A stretch of DNA of 64,000 nucleotides from CBDIHP01 sp965279195 (GTDB lineage: Bacteria > Planctomycetota > Planctomycetia > Isosphaerales > Isosphaeraceae): NCBI GenBank assembly GCA_965279195.1, contig CBDIHP010000022.1:1-64000 (forward strand). The letters run 5' to 3'. The translations under genes and the position numbers were made by a program. Below are positions 42,739 through 52,620 of the stretch, in pieces; the first letter of the stretch is position 1, and every line of letters begins with the position of its first letter. The notes below the pieces were generated by a model. It was not told the origin of the DNA and did not search any database. It saw only the letters and a list, made by a program, of their open reading frames with translations.

Positions 42739-42863
42739 GAACCGGACAGGCGCATGGATGAAGATGTCGCCGATATCGCACGACATGAATAACATATCTC
42801 GAACCGGACAGGCACACGGATGGAGATGTTGCCGATATCGCACGACATCGATAATACACCTCC
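42739..42863 (-). repeat. Tandem 62-bp repeat upstream of the glycosyltransferase genes
   Basis: Two adjacent copies (42739-42800 and 42801-42863) share GAACCGGACAGG, then GATG, then GCCGATATCGCACGACAT, with the small palindrome CGATATCG in each. They lie 80-200 bp upstream of the GT2 start, where a promoter would be, so they may be operator sites. Confidence 0.5.
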
Positions 42864-43569
42864 TGTAAGGACCCACAGGGGCGGCTGCTCGGGCGACGGA
42901 GCCGGGCACGGTGACGTTCCCGCTCATCGAGCGGGTTGCGTCGAGCTCGGGAATCGCGATCCGAGGGCGACGACAAATCTCGCGATGTGTCCGGACGTTC
43001 GGAGCTTTCCGTAGAAGCTGAGGATTCGTTGCAAGGGCAAGGTTCGGCGGCGGGAGTCGACCTCGGCGAACGGCCCTGCAGCCAGGCCAAAGGCTGCCCG
43101 TTGTCCGCCTCCCGCTCGCGTTCGCGGAGGGCGCAAGCTCGTCGGTAGGCCTCATACCCGGTCGCCCAGGTTTTAACGCTGCTTGGCCGTGAGGTCGGGC
43201 GATGGAACTTGATGGCACCGGGCCACATTTCCAGCTGGACGACGGCGGGATAACACCCGGATGACCGAAGGACTTCATTCCGCAGCCACGATTCACTGCA
43301 AACCTACCGGCTTCCAGCCCGTGATGGTTCAGTTTCGGGCTGGAGAGGCTTCTCGTGCCGTCAAGGACTTGAGCTATATCTGCAACACCCGGCAGGAACG
43401 CCACACGTCCGGATATCGCCTAGATACGAATTATCGGTGCGATCTGGTGCGTAGCTTCCGCCCCGGCCAAAGTGGAAACCCCAAACAAACAAGTTATTTG
43501 TGAACTGATGTAGAGTCATAACATCAGTCTAATGCCCACGAAGACACGACGCTGGCGAGTGCCAGGGCC
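42864..43569. other. Intergenic stretch with REP-like repeat
   Basis: No gene is supported. It holds the second REP-like repeat (43270-43332) and a 7-bp inverted repeat CTGATGT/ACATCAG at 43505-43527. Confidence 0.4.
43270..43332 (+). repeat. REP-like hairpin repeat, copy 2
   Basis: Shares GGACTTCA, AGCCACGATTC and AACCTACCGGCTTC blocks with the complement of 32425-32486. Its main stem is weakened by changes in the second arm (CAGCCCGTG). Confidence 0.5.
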
Positions 43570-43574
43570 GCGCG

Positions 43575-43817
43575 TTACTGCGGTTGGCATCGGTGTTCTT
43601 CACTTGCGTGGATCATCATTCCGCGAGCCGCCGAATGGATTGACATAGGCTGGGTCTTCAGCCCGAACAGAGTGACCGACTGATCCCTGAAATATCTCGC
43701 CGTGGTGGGCCCCGGCGCGAGCAGCTCGATCAGTCTCCGATGATCCGCCATGCCCGCCAGGGACCAGTCGCTGCCGTTGCGCCAAATCAGGATATGTGCG
43801 GGAGCAGGAGCGTTCAA
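43575..43817 (-). CDS. Possible fourth ORF of the small-gene operon
   Basis: An 80-residue ORF with a TTG start at 43817, 24 bp after the stop of the preceding operon gene and on the same strand. The middle is protein-like (LIWRNGSDWSLAGMADHRRL, then IELLAPGPTTARYFRDQSVT), but the last 20 residues are irregular. No ribosome binding site and no known family. It may equally be decayed. Confidence 0.3.
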   Translation of the reverse strand: MNAPAPAHILIWRNGSDWSLAGMADHRRLIELLAPGPTTARYFRDQSVTLFGLKTQPMSIHSAARGMMIHASEEHRCQPQ

Positions 43818-43841
43818 CGCCGGATCGGAGATCGCGTACGG

Positions 43842-44123
43842 TCAATCCTGCCGGGTGCGAGGCCGGCGGATGTCCGCCAGCGTCATCGCCCCCGAATGAA
43901 CGGCCACGGCGAGGATCGAGCCGACGTCGAAGCGGAAGGGCAGCGCGTCCCACCAGCCGACCTCGACGTCGACCTCGATGTCGGGGAAGGCGACCCGCAG
44001 CGTGACCCCGGCGGCGGTCCGCCGGCGGGCCAGGACCACGCCGTCGAGGCGGCTGAAGGCCCGGGGCGGCCTCCCGCCGGGTGCGTCGCCCGGGCCCCAT
44101 GGGATGTCCAGGTGGATGGTCAT
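43842..44123 (-). CDS. Small unknown protein, third gene of a coupled operon
   Basis: A 93-residue protein starting MTIHLDIPWGPGDAPGGRPP. Its ATG shares bases with the stop of the gene before (ATGA, 44123-44120), so translation is coupled. The sequence alternates strands (DGVVLARRRTAAGVTLRVAF, PDIEVDVEVGWWDALPFRFD) and ends MTLADIRRPRTRQD. No signal peptide or membrane helix. The tight packing shows the three products are made together; their job is unknown. Confidence 0.5.
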   Translation of the reverse strand: MTIHLDIPWGPGDAPGGRPPRAFSRLDGVVLARRRTAAGVTLRVAFPDIEVDVEVGWWDALPFRFDVGSILAVAVHSGAMTLADIRRPRTRQD

Positions 44124-44341
44124 GGCATCCCCCCCGGCATGCGGACCCGCACGGCCCGGGCGATCCGCGGCGAGCGGGCGAGGAGGCGGAGCAGGTTGGC
44201 GCGGGCCTCGGCCTCGGTCCGGCCGAGGGGGGCGTCCGGGCCGTCGTCGATGCGGGCGTCGACCGAGCCGTCGCGCCGGTGGGTGAGCACCAGCGTCGGC
44301 CCCGCGTGATCCGGCGGCGGGCATGCGATGGGGTGTGGCAT
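44120..44341 (-). CDS. Small unknown protein, second gene of a coupled operon
   Basis: A 73-residue protein from the ATG at 44341, starting 2 bp after the stop of the first gene. Sequence: a strand (GPTLVLTHRRDGSVDARIDD), then a helix with GRTEAEARANLLRLLARSPR and a basic end. It looks like a small alpha/beta or HicB-like (R-N-L-L-R-L-L) module: the segment EAEARANLLRLL recalls HicB-type partial RNase-H antitoxin folds, but the match is weak. The longer frame upstream to 44422 overlaps the first gene and is not used. Confidence 0.5.
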   Translation of the reverse strand: MPHPIACPPPDHAGPTLVLTHRRDGSVDARIDDGPDAPLGRTEAEARANLLRLLARSPRIARAVRVRMPGGMP

Positions 44342-44343
44342 GG

Positions 44344-44811
44344 TCAGGCCCCCAGGGTCGCGGGCCGCGACGGCAGGTAGTTGATCAGGGCCCACACCCG
44401 CCCCGCCACGTGGTCCACCCAACGCCGCTGCGGCCGCGCCGACGCGGGCGCCGGCGCGGCGATCAGGCCGGCGGCGTGACGCTCGACGGCGCCGCGGATC
44501 GAGGCCCGCAGCCGGTCGGGGCCGGCGCAGCCGGAGAACAGCCGCCCGTAGTCGTCGGGCGTCAGCCGGTAGTTCCGCGCCAGCAGGCAGATCACCAGGG
44601 CCAGCTCGGCCCGGCGGTACTCCCCCTCGTCGGCCGCCTCGGCCAGGTCGAGCAGGGCCCGGCCGTAGTTGGCGCGGAACCAGCCGTCGCGGCCGTCGTC
44701 GTCGCCCCCGATGTACTCCGGCCCCGGCACGGTCCAGCCGCCGCGGCCCGGCAGGTCGATCCGGAATCCCGGCAGCCTGTCCTCACGCCTCATCGCCGCC
44801 TCGTCGAGCAT
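44344..44811 (-). CDS. Unknown protein, first gene of a coupled operon
   Basis: A 155-residue protein; GGAGG lies 8-9 bases before the ATG at 44811. The core is helical (WFRANYGRALLDLAEAADEG, RRAELALVICLLARNYRLTP, DDYGRLFSG) with a basic, Ala-rich C-terminus ending WALINYLPSRPATLGA. No known domain is recognised. It leads a set of three tightly packed small genes, and a divergent spacer of about 350 bp separates it from the hybrid kinase gene on its right. Confidence 0.5.
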   Translation of the reverse strand: MLDEAAMRREDRLPGFRIDLPGRGGWTVPGPEYIGGDDDGRDGWFRANYGRALLDLAEAADEGEYRRAELALVICLLARNYRLTPDDYGRLFSGCAGPDRLRASIRGAVERHAAGLIAAPAPASARPQRRWVDHVAGRVWALINYLPSRPATLGA

Positions 44812-45161
44812 CGTCGGTCCTCCGAGTGCATGCGTCTGCCCGCCCCCGCGTCGTCGGGGGGGCGTCCCGCGCGGCGGCCGTGCCGCCCGCGTCGAACCCC
44901 TCTGGCCCCCCGGCCCCGCCCACCATCGGGCGGCCCCGGCACCGGCCCCCCCGCCGCGTCGCGGGAGTGCCTATTCGTCCGCCGGGCGTCCGCCCCGATC
45001 GCGAGGCGCCTCCTCGGCATGACGTCTCAATTTGATATCCAGAGCCTTGGCTGCGATGCAATATTCGATGGCGTGAATGTCGCGGGATGGACGCGGACGT
45101 CAACCGTGCGTTGGCGCCCCGGCGGTGCCGGGGCATCCGGACGCCCCTGGCAGTCATGGCA
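44812..45161. other. Intergenic stretch without recognisable gene
   Basis: About 350 bp, very GC-rich on the left, AT-richer around 45030-45080. No motif or repeat was noted. Confidence 0.3.
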
Positions 45162-48100
45162 TTACACGCCCCCTGTCGCTGTCACTCCGATGATCCGCGG
45201 CACGGGCCCGGCCGGGTCATCGCCCCCGCGGCCCTCGGACAGGGCCCGCGCGACGAGCGCGGCGAGCGTGCGGAAGTCCACCGGCTTGGCGATGTGCTCG
45301 TCGATCCCGACGTCGGCCGATCGGCGCCGGTCCTCCTCCTGGGCGTAGCCCGAGATGGCGATGATCGGCAGGCCCGCCGTCGCCGGGTCGGCGCGGAGCC
45401 GCCGCGCCACCTCGTAGCCGTCGAGGACGGGAAGGCCCAGGTCCAGGAGCAGCAGGTCCGGCCGGGACGAACTCGCCTCATCGAGGCCGGCCTGCCCGTC
45501 GAAGGCCAGCCGCACCTCGTGGCCGAGTGAGCCGAGGAGCTGGCCGAGCCCGCGGGCCAGCTCGCGGTTGTCGTCGACCACCAGGATCCGCCCGACGCCT
45601 CCGGGATCCCGCGCCTGCGGGCCGGGCGGTGCGGACTGCCGCGACCTCGCGGCGGGGAGTACCACCCGGAACTCGCTCCCCTGCCCCGGGCCGGCGCTGC
45701 TCGCCTCGATGCGCCCGCCATGCAGCCGGGCGAACTCCGCCGCGATCGCCAGCCCGACCCCCAGCCCCCCCTCGGACCGGTCGAGCGAGCGGGCCCCCTG
45801 CGCGAACGGTTCGAACAGCCCCGGCAATTCCTCGGGGGCGATCCCGACCCCCGTGTCGAGGATTCGGATCGCGACCTCGTCGCCGACTCGGCCGGCCTCG
45901 ATGCGGATGCGTCCCCCGGGTGGCGTGTACTTGGCGGCGTTACCCAACAGGTTCGTCAGGACCTGCCCGAGGCGGTCGGGATCGGCCTGCAGGGGCAGGA
46001 CACCCACCGGACACGATACCTCCAGCCGGTGGCCGCGGCCCTCGATCCCGGCCCGCATCGACTCCGCCACCTGCCCGACGACCTCGGCCGCGTCGACGGG
46101 CCGCACCTCCAGCCGGATCATGCCCCGGGCGATCCGCGAGACGTCCAGGAGGTCGTCGAGCAGCCGCGCCACGTGGCGGGACTGGGCGAGGATGGCGTCG
46201 CGGGCCCAGGCCGTCCTCTCCGGGGTCGCCTCCAGGGCGAGGACCTCGGCGGCGACCCGGATGGCGGCCAGGGAGTTGCGCAGCTCGTGCCCGAGCATGG
46301 CCAGGAACGCGTCCTTGCGGCGGTCGACCTCGGTGAGCCTGGCCTCCAGCTCCTTCCGCTCGGTGATGTCCGTGTTCGTCCCGAACCATCCGATCACCGC
46401 ACCGAGCGGGTCGAGGACGGGCATCGCCCGCGTCAGGAACCAGCGATACTCGCCCGACCGGGACCGGATCGGGAAGGTGTCCTCCCAGGGTTCCCCGGTC
46501 TCGATGCAGCGGCCGACCCCGGAGAGGATGCGTTCCAGGTGATCCGGATGGACGTAGGGCCTCCAGCCTTCCTCGAGGGGATCGTCCCGGCCGGCGCCGG
46601 TGTAGTCGTACCAGCGGCGATTGAACCAGTGGATCCCGCCCTCCGCGTCCGCCATCCAGGCGAACTGGCTGATGCCGTCGGCCAGGGTGCGGAACCGCTC
46701 CTCCCCCTCGCGCATCGCCTCCTCGGCGAGCTTCAGCCCGGTGACGTCGCGGTGGCTGATGACGACGCGACGGGGGCCGGGGCCGGGGAACGGCGAGACG
46801 CGGGCCAGGAACCAGCGGCGGGCCGCCGGCGAATGGCAGGCGTACTCCGCCTCGTAACACCCGATGTCGCCGTCGAGGACGGCGCGGATGCCCCGGGCGA
46901 ACGCACGGGCGAATGACCGGTCGCCCCCGATGGCTCGCTCGCAGGCCAGCAGATAGTTCGCCGCCTCGGAGACGCCGGTCGCCCCGATCGCCCCGGCGAA
47001 GTCGCGCCAGGCCCGGTTGACCGCCAGGATCTCCCCCGCCTCGTCGACCACGGCGACGTGATCGGGCAGCGAGTCCAGGACCGATCGGGCCAGGCGCTCG
47101 GATTCCCTGCGGGCCTCCTCGACGCGGTGGCGGTCGGTGACGTCCGCGACGAATCCGTGCCACAGGACCGAGCCGTCGGGCTCGACGCGGGCGAGGGAAC
47201 GCCCCTCGATCCGGCGTTCCCCCTTGGCCGGATGGATGTAGCGGAAGCTCCCATGCCACTCCGCGACATCCCGGAATGCATCCTCAAGCCCCCGGCGGAG
47301 CGGCCCGAGATCGTCGGGGTGGACATTGCGCATGACCGGAGAGAAGTCGGCGGCGAGCGCCTCGGGCGGGAAGCCGTAGAGGTCCTCCACCGCGGCGGTG
47401 GCGAACGGCATCGTGGCGGCGCCGTCCGGGCGCATGCGGTAGGAGCAGATCGCCCCCGGCACGCTCGCGGCGACCATGGCCAGCTGCTCCTGGATCTCCA
47501 GCCGGCGGCGCATCTCCCCCTCGGCCGCCTGCCTGGGGCCGAGGTCGCGGATCACCGCGCTGAAGAACCGCCGGCCGCGGAAGTCGAAGGCGCCGACGGA
47601 GAGTTCCATCGGGAAGGCGGTGCCGTCGCCCCGCAGCCCGGTCACCTCGCGGACCACGCCGACCGCGGTACCGTCGTCGCCGGGGCGGGCGAGGGCGAGG
47701 CAGGCATCGAGCCCGGGACGATCGGGACCGGCCACGAGCGTGCCGACGGCCCAGCCCGAGAGCCGATGCTCGTCGCATCCGAAGATCCGCCACGCCGCCG
47801 GGTTGGCCTCCCGGATGATCCCGGCGTCGTCGACGATCACCACGGCGTCGGCCAGGTTCTCGAGGATCGATCGGGTCCGCCCCTCGGACGCGCGCAGCGA
47901 GGACACGGTCTCGGACAGGGCCGCGGTCCGCTCGGCGACCCGGGCCCCCAGTGCCCTGCGGGCGCGGAGCAGCCGGCGCAAGGTGCTGCGATGGCGGGCG
48001 TCCAGGAGGTTGAGCCGATGGCCGTCCCAGGCGGCCGTGGCGATCAGCAGGGCGGCCATCAGGGCGGTGAGGTTGGCCGAGCCGTATCGGCCGATCCCGC

Positions 48101-48827
48101 CGGGCTCCAGCAGGATCCAGGCGGCCCTCACGGCGATCGGGGCCAGCAGGAGGGCGGGGAGCAGCCGCCGGAGCCGTCGGCTCCCCTCGTGGCCGCCGAG
48201 GGCCAGGGACGCGACGGGACGCGACGGGTGCGATGCGAGCAGCGAGGCCGCCAGCAGGCAGGCCGCCAGGGCGGTGGGCAGGGACATCCCCCGCGCGGCG
48301 ACCGGGACCGGCGAAGGGATCGCCGCGAAGGCATATTCGATCAGCACCGGCAGGGCGACCAGGAGCGTCCCCAGGGCGCAGGCCTCGGCGACCGCACCGG
48401 CCCGGCGCCCGGCGTGCCGCCCGGAGGCGAGGGCGCAGCCGATCAGGGCCAGGCAGGTCGCGGTCCGGGGGACCGGCCGGGCCTCGACCGGGGTGACCAG
48501 CGAGGCGGTGGCGTCGTGGAAGAGCAGGTGATTGGCCCCGGTGTCCGCCCCGGACGCGAATTCGAAGAGGGTGACCATCCCGATCGCCGCCGCCAGGCCG
48601 CCGCAGGCCCGGGGCCATCGGTCCCCGTCGCCGCCCGCCCACGCCGCGACGCCGGCGAGGACGAGCCCGAGCGCGGTGTTGGGCATCATCGGCGGGTAGC
48701 CGGGGACGCCCGACCGCAGCCAGGCGATGTCGGCCGCCCAGCCCAGGAGGACGGCCAGCCCCAGCAGGGCCGGCAGGGCCGCCGCGGCGTGCGAGGCCCG
48801 TCGGAGGTTCGCGGATGTCGGGCGCAT
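45162..48827 (-). CDS. Membrane hybrid histidine kinase with several PAS domains and a receiver
   Basis: A 1,221-residue protein. About eight N-terminal hydrophobic helices (residues 1-270) form a sensor module. Then come a coiled-coil (RVAERTAALSETVSSLRASE) and four PAS/PAC units (ILENLADAVVIVDDAGIIRE; a second around VPGAICSYRMRPDG; VLDSLPDHVAVVDEAGEILA; ADGISQFAWMADAEGGIHWF). The HisKA box is DAFLAMLGHELRNSLAAIRV with the phosphorylated His, and the ATPase has NLLGNAAKYTPPGG, DTGVGIAPEE and GGLGVGLAIA. The C-terminal REC has VVDDNREL, LLLDLGLP and AKPVD. All catalytic residues are present. The output partner is unknown. A 111-bp piece of its REC is duplicated at 31.9 kb. Confidence 0.9.
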   Translation of the reverse strand: MRPTSANLRRASHAAAALPALLGLAVLLGWAADIAWLRSGVPGYPPMMPNTALGLVLAGVAAWAGGDGDRWPRACGGLAAAIGMVTLFEFASGADTGANHLLFHDATASLVTPVEARPVPRTATCLALIGCALASGRHAGRRAGAVAEACALGTLLVALPVLIEYAFAAIPSPVPVAARGMSLPTALAACLLAASLLASHPSRPVASLALGGHEGSRRLRRLLPALLLAPIAVRAAWILLEPGGIGRYGSANLTALMAALLIATAAWDGHRLNLLDARHRSTLRRLLRARRALGARVAERTAALSETVSSLRASEGRTRSILENLADAVVIVDDAGIIREANPAAWRIFGCDEHRLSGWAVGTLVAGPDRPGLDACLALARPGDDGTAVGVVREVTGLRGDGTAFPMELSVGAFDFRGRRFFSAVIRDLGPRQAAEGEMRRRLEIQEQLAMVAASVPGAICSYRMRPDGAATMPFATAAVEDLYGFPPEALAADFSPVMRNVHPDDLGPLRRGLEDAFRDVAEWHGSFRYIHPAKGERRIEGRSLARVEPDGSVLWHGFVADVTDRHRVEEARRESERLARSVLDSLPDHVAVVDEAGEILAVNRAWRDFAGAIGATGVSEAANYLLACERAIGGDRSFARAFARGIRAVLDGDIGCYEAEYACHSPAARRWFLARVSPFPGPGPRRVVISHRDVTGLKLAEEAMREGEERFRTLADGISQFAWMADAEGGIHWFNRRWYDYTGAGRDDPLEEGWRPYVHPDHLERILSGVGRCIETGEPWEDTFPIRSRSGEYRWFLTRAMPVLDPLGAVIGWFGTNTDITERKELEARLTEVDRRKDAFLAMLGHELRNSLAAIRVAAEVLALEATPERTAWARDAILAQSRHVARLLDDLLDVSRIARGMIRLEVRPVDAAEVVGQVAESMRAGIEGRGHRLEVSCPVGVLPLQADPDRLGQVLTNLLGNAAKYTPPGGRIRIEAGRVGDEVAIRILDTGVGIAPEELPGLFEPFAQGARSLDRSEGGLGVGLAIAAEFARLHGGRIEASSAGPGQGSEFRVVLPAARSRQSAPPGPQARDPGGVGRILVVDDNRELARGLGQLLGSLGHEVRLAFDGQAGLDEASSSRPDLLLLDLGLPVLDGYEVARRLRADPATAGLPIIAISGYAQEEDRRRSADVGIDEHIAKPVDFRTLAALVARALSEGRGGDDPAGPVPRIIGVTATGGV

Positions 48828-49381
48828 GGATGTACCGCCGCCTCGCCGCCCCGGGGCCGGGACGCGTCAGGGAGACCTGGCTCGGTCGGGTCGGGCCGGC
48901 GGGGCGCCCCGCGGCCCGATCGCGCTTCATCTTCGAAGCGTCTGCGTCACGATCGCCTTGATCGTGAGATACGAGCATAACGCATCGGGCCGGGCCGCGG
49001 CCACCCCGATCCCGTGGCCGTCGGCGACCGCGCGGGGCGGCGAGCGCTCCATCGAACCATTCGCCCATCATCCTGCATCCTTGTCGACCGGGCTCGCCCG
49101 GAGGATGACGTCGGCATGGCCGCACCCCCGTCCCGATCCGGCAAGCCGCACCGGGGGCCGACGCCCTACCCTTCCCACGAGTCGACGCCGGCCCCGATGG
49201 GTCCACCGCGGCGAGGACGCCCGGAAGTCTCGCCCGCCCCACGGGCGATCGCAACCCCCGAAACATCAAGGGCCGACGCCATCTCCCCCGGGATCGACGC
49301 CGGCCCGATGCGTCGGTCGAAAGAGGCCGGATCGGCGAACGGATTCATCGTGATCGACCCGTCTGCCGCCGGGCGAGCGAA
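48828..49381. other. Intergenic stretch with a dispersed repeat
   Basis: No gene is supported. Positions 49260-49379 hold copy 1 of a repeat also found at 55655-55778 and, degenerate, at 61067-61130. Confidence 0.4.
49260..49379 (+). repeat. Dispersed repeat family 2, copy 1
   Basis: Contains GAAACATCAAGGGCCGACGC, CATCTCCCCCGGGATCGACG and CGGCCCGATGCGTCGGTCGA in this order, ending near CCGCCGGGCGAGCG. Its complement encodes residues like FDRRIGPASIPG. Confidence 0.55.
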
Positions 49382-49399
49382 ATGCGTATCATCCCGGCC

Positions 49400-49678
49400 A
49401 TGGGCATGAACGTCGAAGACCGGGCCGACCGTCTCCTCGAAGAGAACCTCTCGCTCATCGAGGGGGCCTGGATCCACGGCAAACACGCCGGCATGGGCAT
49501 GAGGTACGTCCTGGCCGTGGAGATCCTCCGCCCCGACGACACCGCACTCGCCTTCCGCCCGGCCCCGTGGCCGTCCCCCCTCCTGCCCGGTTGGCCGTGG
49601 CGGGCCGACGAGATCGTCGTGGTCTTCCTGCTCGAAGAAGGCGCGGTCGTCCGCACGACGCCGGCCCCCATCGAATAG
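49400..49678 (+). CDS. Small unknown ORF
   Basis: About 92 residues if the ATG near 49400 or 49406 is used; the frame opens at 49382. The readable protein has an acidic helix (NVEDRADRLLEENLSLIEGA) and a hydrophobic strand region (RYVLAVEILRPDDTALAF and EIVVVFLLEEGAVVRTT). It is compact and protein-like, resembling other small unknown proteins in this window in size and isolation. No family is recognised. It follows a dispersed repeat directly. Confidence 0.4.
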   Translation: MGMNVEDRADRLLEENLSLIEGAWIHGKHAGMGMRYVLAVEILRPDDTALAFRPAPWPSPLLPGWPWRADEIVVVFLLEEGAVVRTTPAPIE

Positions 49679-50684
49679 GCCCCTACTCTGCCGCAGCCGA
49701 CCCCTTCGGTCACGAGCACGCCCCGATTCGGATTCCCTCCTGGCCGCGACGTGCCCGCTGTGAGCGGAAGTTCCTGCTCAGGAATTCTGCGTATCGAATT
49801 GCGGCGACGAGTGGGGGTTGCGTCCCCTCCGATTAGCCTTGGGTTTCTGCGAGGCGAGGCCTGGATCCCGCCGCGTATAGATCGCAAGCGACACTCGTGC
49901 CGTCGGTTGCGTCGAGGCGTCGGTCTCGGAACGCCCCCGAACGCGTTGTCCCAATTCTGGGATCTTTCGGACTCAGGGGGTGATAAAAAGGGGAACGCGG
50001 CGGGGAAGTTCCCGCGGAAATCGGATCAAACGCGGTGTGAATGGGGCGAATCGACGTGAAATCGCGTCTGACCTGGGCGGATTGGCGTGGGCTCGCCTCC
50101 CCAATCCGGGAGGCCTCGTCGGCCCTGCCCCATCACGACCGACGCCCCGGCCCGGACGAACCGGGTCGAGGCGTCAGCGTCCGGGGAGGACACGACAACT
50201 GTCCCACGCATCGGCGCAATCCGCAACCGTTTCGATTGGAAGGGGTCGCGTCGCGCTTCGGCTGCTTCGGCCCCGGCATCGCGGACGGAGGGAAGGCAGT
50301 CGTCCCAGCCCGTCAACCGTCCATCCGACGGTGAGGTCGGGCGGCGACAGCGTCGGAGGAATCGGCCCATTTCCGGGAGACCCGGGCAATGGGCGTCGGC
50401 ACAATAGGCGGAGACCCCGGGCCGGTCAATACGTGGGAGATGCCGGTCTGCCCAGGACACAGGACCAGGCCGACGACTCCGAACATACGACTCGCTTTGC
50501 CGAAGTTAGCCGGGTCGCAATGGATCTGGCATGGGAAGCCAGTTGAGAGTCGGCACGCCCGTTTCCGATGTCACGGAGCCACCCCGGAGAGAGATTCCGT
50601 CGGGGCGTGCCGATGAATGACGGCTGGTGTTGCGCGCCGACAAAAGGCCCCGACTCGGCGTGCTAAGGTATGAGGTGCTGACCC
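49679..50684. other. One-kilobase stretch without recognisable gene
   Basis: Several frames are open, but all are Arg/Pro-rich shadow-like sequences without motifs or ribosome binding sites. No repeat was matched elsewhere in the window. Confidence 0.3.
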
Positions 50685-52551
50685 GTGCCGCGAAGACGCT
50701 TGCCCGAGGCACTCCTGTTCGTCGCCGTGCTGGCCGGATGCCCGTCCGTGAACTCCTCGAGGGCCCGCGAGCCCGAGCCCATGTCGGGCGCACGTGGGAT
50801 CAGTGCATGGACGCGAGGGGTCCTGGAGAGCCGCACGCTGCTGGGGACGTTCCGGCATCACCCCGGGCTGGCCGCCCTGGCGCTTCGCCACGACGCGGAG
50901 AGCGGGCTCGATCCGGACGCGGTGCTCGCCCTGGCAGAAGTCTCCTACCGCGCGGGGAGGCGGGTTGAGGCGATCCGGCCCCGGGAGGCCATGGAATGCT
51001 ACCGCGACGGCGCCGTGTATGCCGCATTCGCCTTGGGCGGCGGCGACGAGCGCACCCGGACGCTCGCCGGCGACGTCCATGACGCGTCGGTCGGGCGGCT
51101 GGTCCGGATGGCCACCCGATGGCCCGTGTCCCTGACCCGGAAGCACTGGGCGGCGGCCCCTGGCCGACGCCGGGGTCAAAGCCACGTCGTCGACATCGTT
51201 CCTCAAGCCCGACCGCGTGGAGAGGGTCGACGTCGCCTCCGACCTCCGTATTCGCGGGATGAACGCCTACCACTCGCGCGTCGGCGTGGGAGTGCCCGTG
51301 GTAGTTTGCCGCGACGTGGACCGCGACGCGCCCCGGGACGTCCAGGACACGCTCTACGGGCTGGAGCTGATCCTGCCGGCGACCGCCATCATGCGGCCGA
51401 TGGGCGGGCTCGTGGGCGGGGCATGGCGGCGGATGCCGGTCGATCTGGACCTGCGCGATTCGTACAACGAGGACCGGGTCGTGTTCGGGGGCCGATCGTT
51501 CTCCCTGGCTGCGGATTTCACCGCCGCTAGCGCCTACGAGGCCAACCGGTCCGAGGCGCGTAATCTGGGCGTCATCGGCACGCTCAACCCGTTGAAGGCC
51601 CAAGAGGTCGAGGGCGTGCTCATGCCCCGCCCTTATGAGCCGGGCAAGATCCCCGTGGTGTTCATCCACGGGATCGCGAGCCAGCCGTCCACGTGGCTCA
51701 CCGCCTATAACGACCTGCTGGGCGACCCTGAGGTCCGCAGGAGGTACCAGTTCTGGGCCATCCGCTATCCCTCGGGGGCACCGATGGCGGTCTCCTCACG
51801 CGCCATCAAGAGGTTGATCCGCGAGACCTGCGAGATGCTGGATCCCCGGGGCGCGGACCCGGCGCTGAAGGGGATGGTGATCGTCGGCCACAGTATGGGC
51901 GGGATCATGACCAAGGCGATGATCAGCGACACCGGCGATGCGCTATGGGACGCGGGTTTCACTCGGCCCCTTGGGTCGGTGGCGGCGACAGATTCCGCGC
52001 GCGAGTTGCTCGCCGAGTACTACTTCCTCAAGCCCGAGCCCTACATCGCCCGCGCCGTGCTGATCGCCGCGCCCATGGGGGGCAGCCGCGAGGCCGTGAC
52101 CCTCCCGGGTCGATTGACGTCGCTGTTCATCCGCCCCGAGGACGTCCTCCAGCCGATCCGGGACCGCCTGATCGCGGATAACGGCGCGGGGCTGATCCGG
52201 CCCTATTTCCATGCCAAGTTGCTCAATGGCGTGAATGGACTGAACCCCGAGAATCCGAGCCTGAAGGTCATCAAAGATGCACCCGTCGCGCCCAAAATCC
52301 CGGTCCACAACATCATCGCGGTGTTCAACCCCGGCTCGAACATCACCATGGATCGGATCACCGATGGCGTGGTGCGTTATCCCAGCGCCCACCTCGAGGG
52401 AGCCCGGTCGGAGACGTTCGTCCGGTCCTGGCACGCCTGCCTGACGAAACCGGAGACCACGGCGGAGATCCGGCGGATCCTGCACTTGCACCTGGACGAA
52501 CTGGCGGCGGGGGCCGCGACCGCCGAGGATGTCGGCCGAATCTCGCCGTGA
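50685..52551 (+). pseudogene. Alpha/beta-hydrolase lipoprotein with one frameshift
   Basis: The GTG at 50685 opens a lipoprotein signal (LPEALLFVAVLAGCPS, lipobox LAGC) with GAGG upstream. The frame runs coherently to about 51155 (RMATRWPVSLTRKHWAAA), then a one-base insertion in a C run shifts it. The next frame continues LADAGVKATSSTSFLKPDRV and on to 52551. The C-terminal part is an alpha/beta-hydrolase: KIPVVFIHGIASQPSTWLTA, the nucleophile elbow VIVGHSMGGIMTK (catalytic Ser), and a likely His near the end (SAHLEGARSETFVRSWHAC). Rejoined, about 620 residues. It would be an outer-envelope esterase or lipase-like enzyme. Whether the shift is real or a sequencing error is open. Confidence 0.7.
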
Positions 52552-52620
52552 CGAGCCGCTCCCGCCGGAGGGGGAATCCCCCGGCCGGGCCGACGTCAGG
52601 ACGCCCCGCAGAGGCCCGGG

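Noticed and set aside
47058..49269. Long open frames (640 and 661 codons) opposite or out of frame with the histidine kinase
   Set aside because: Low-complexity Arg/Pro/Gly translations without motifs; the kinase frame has complete catalytic domains.
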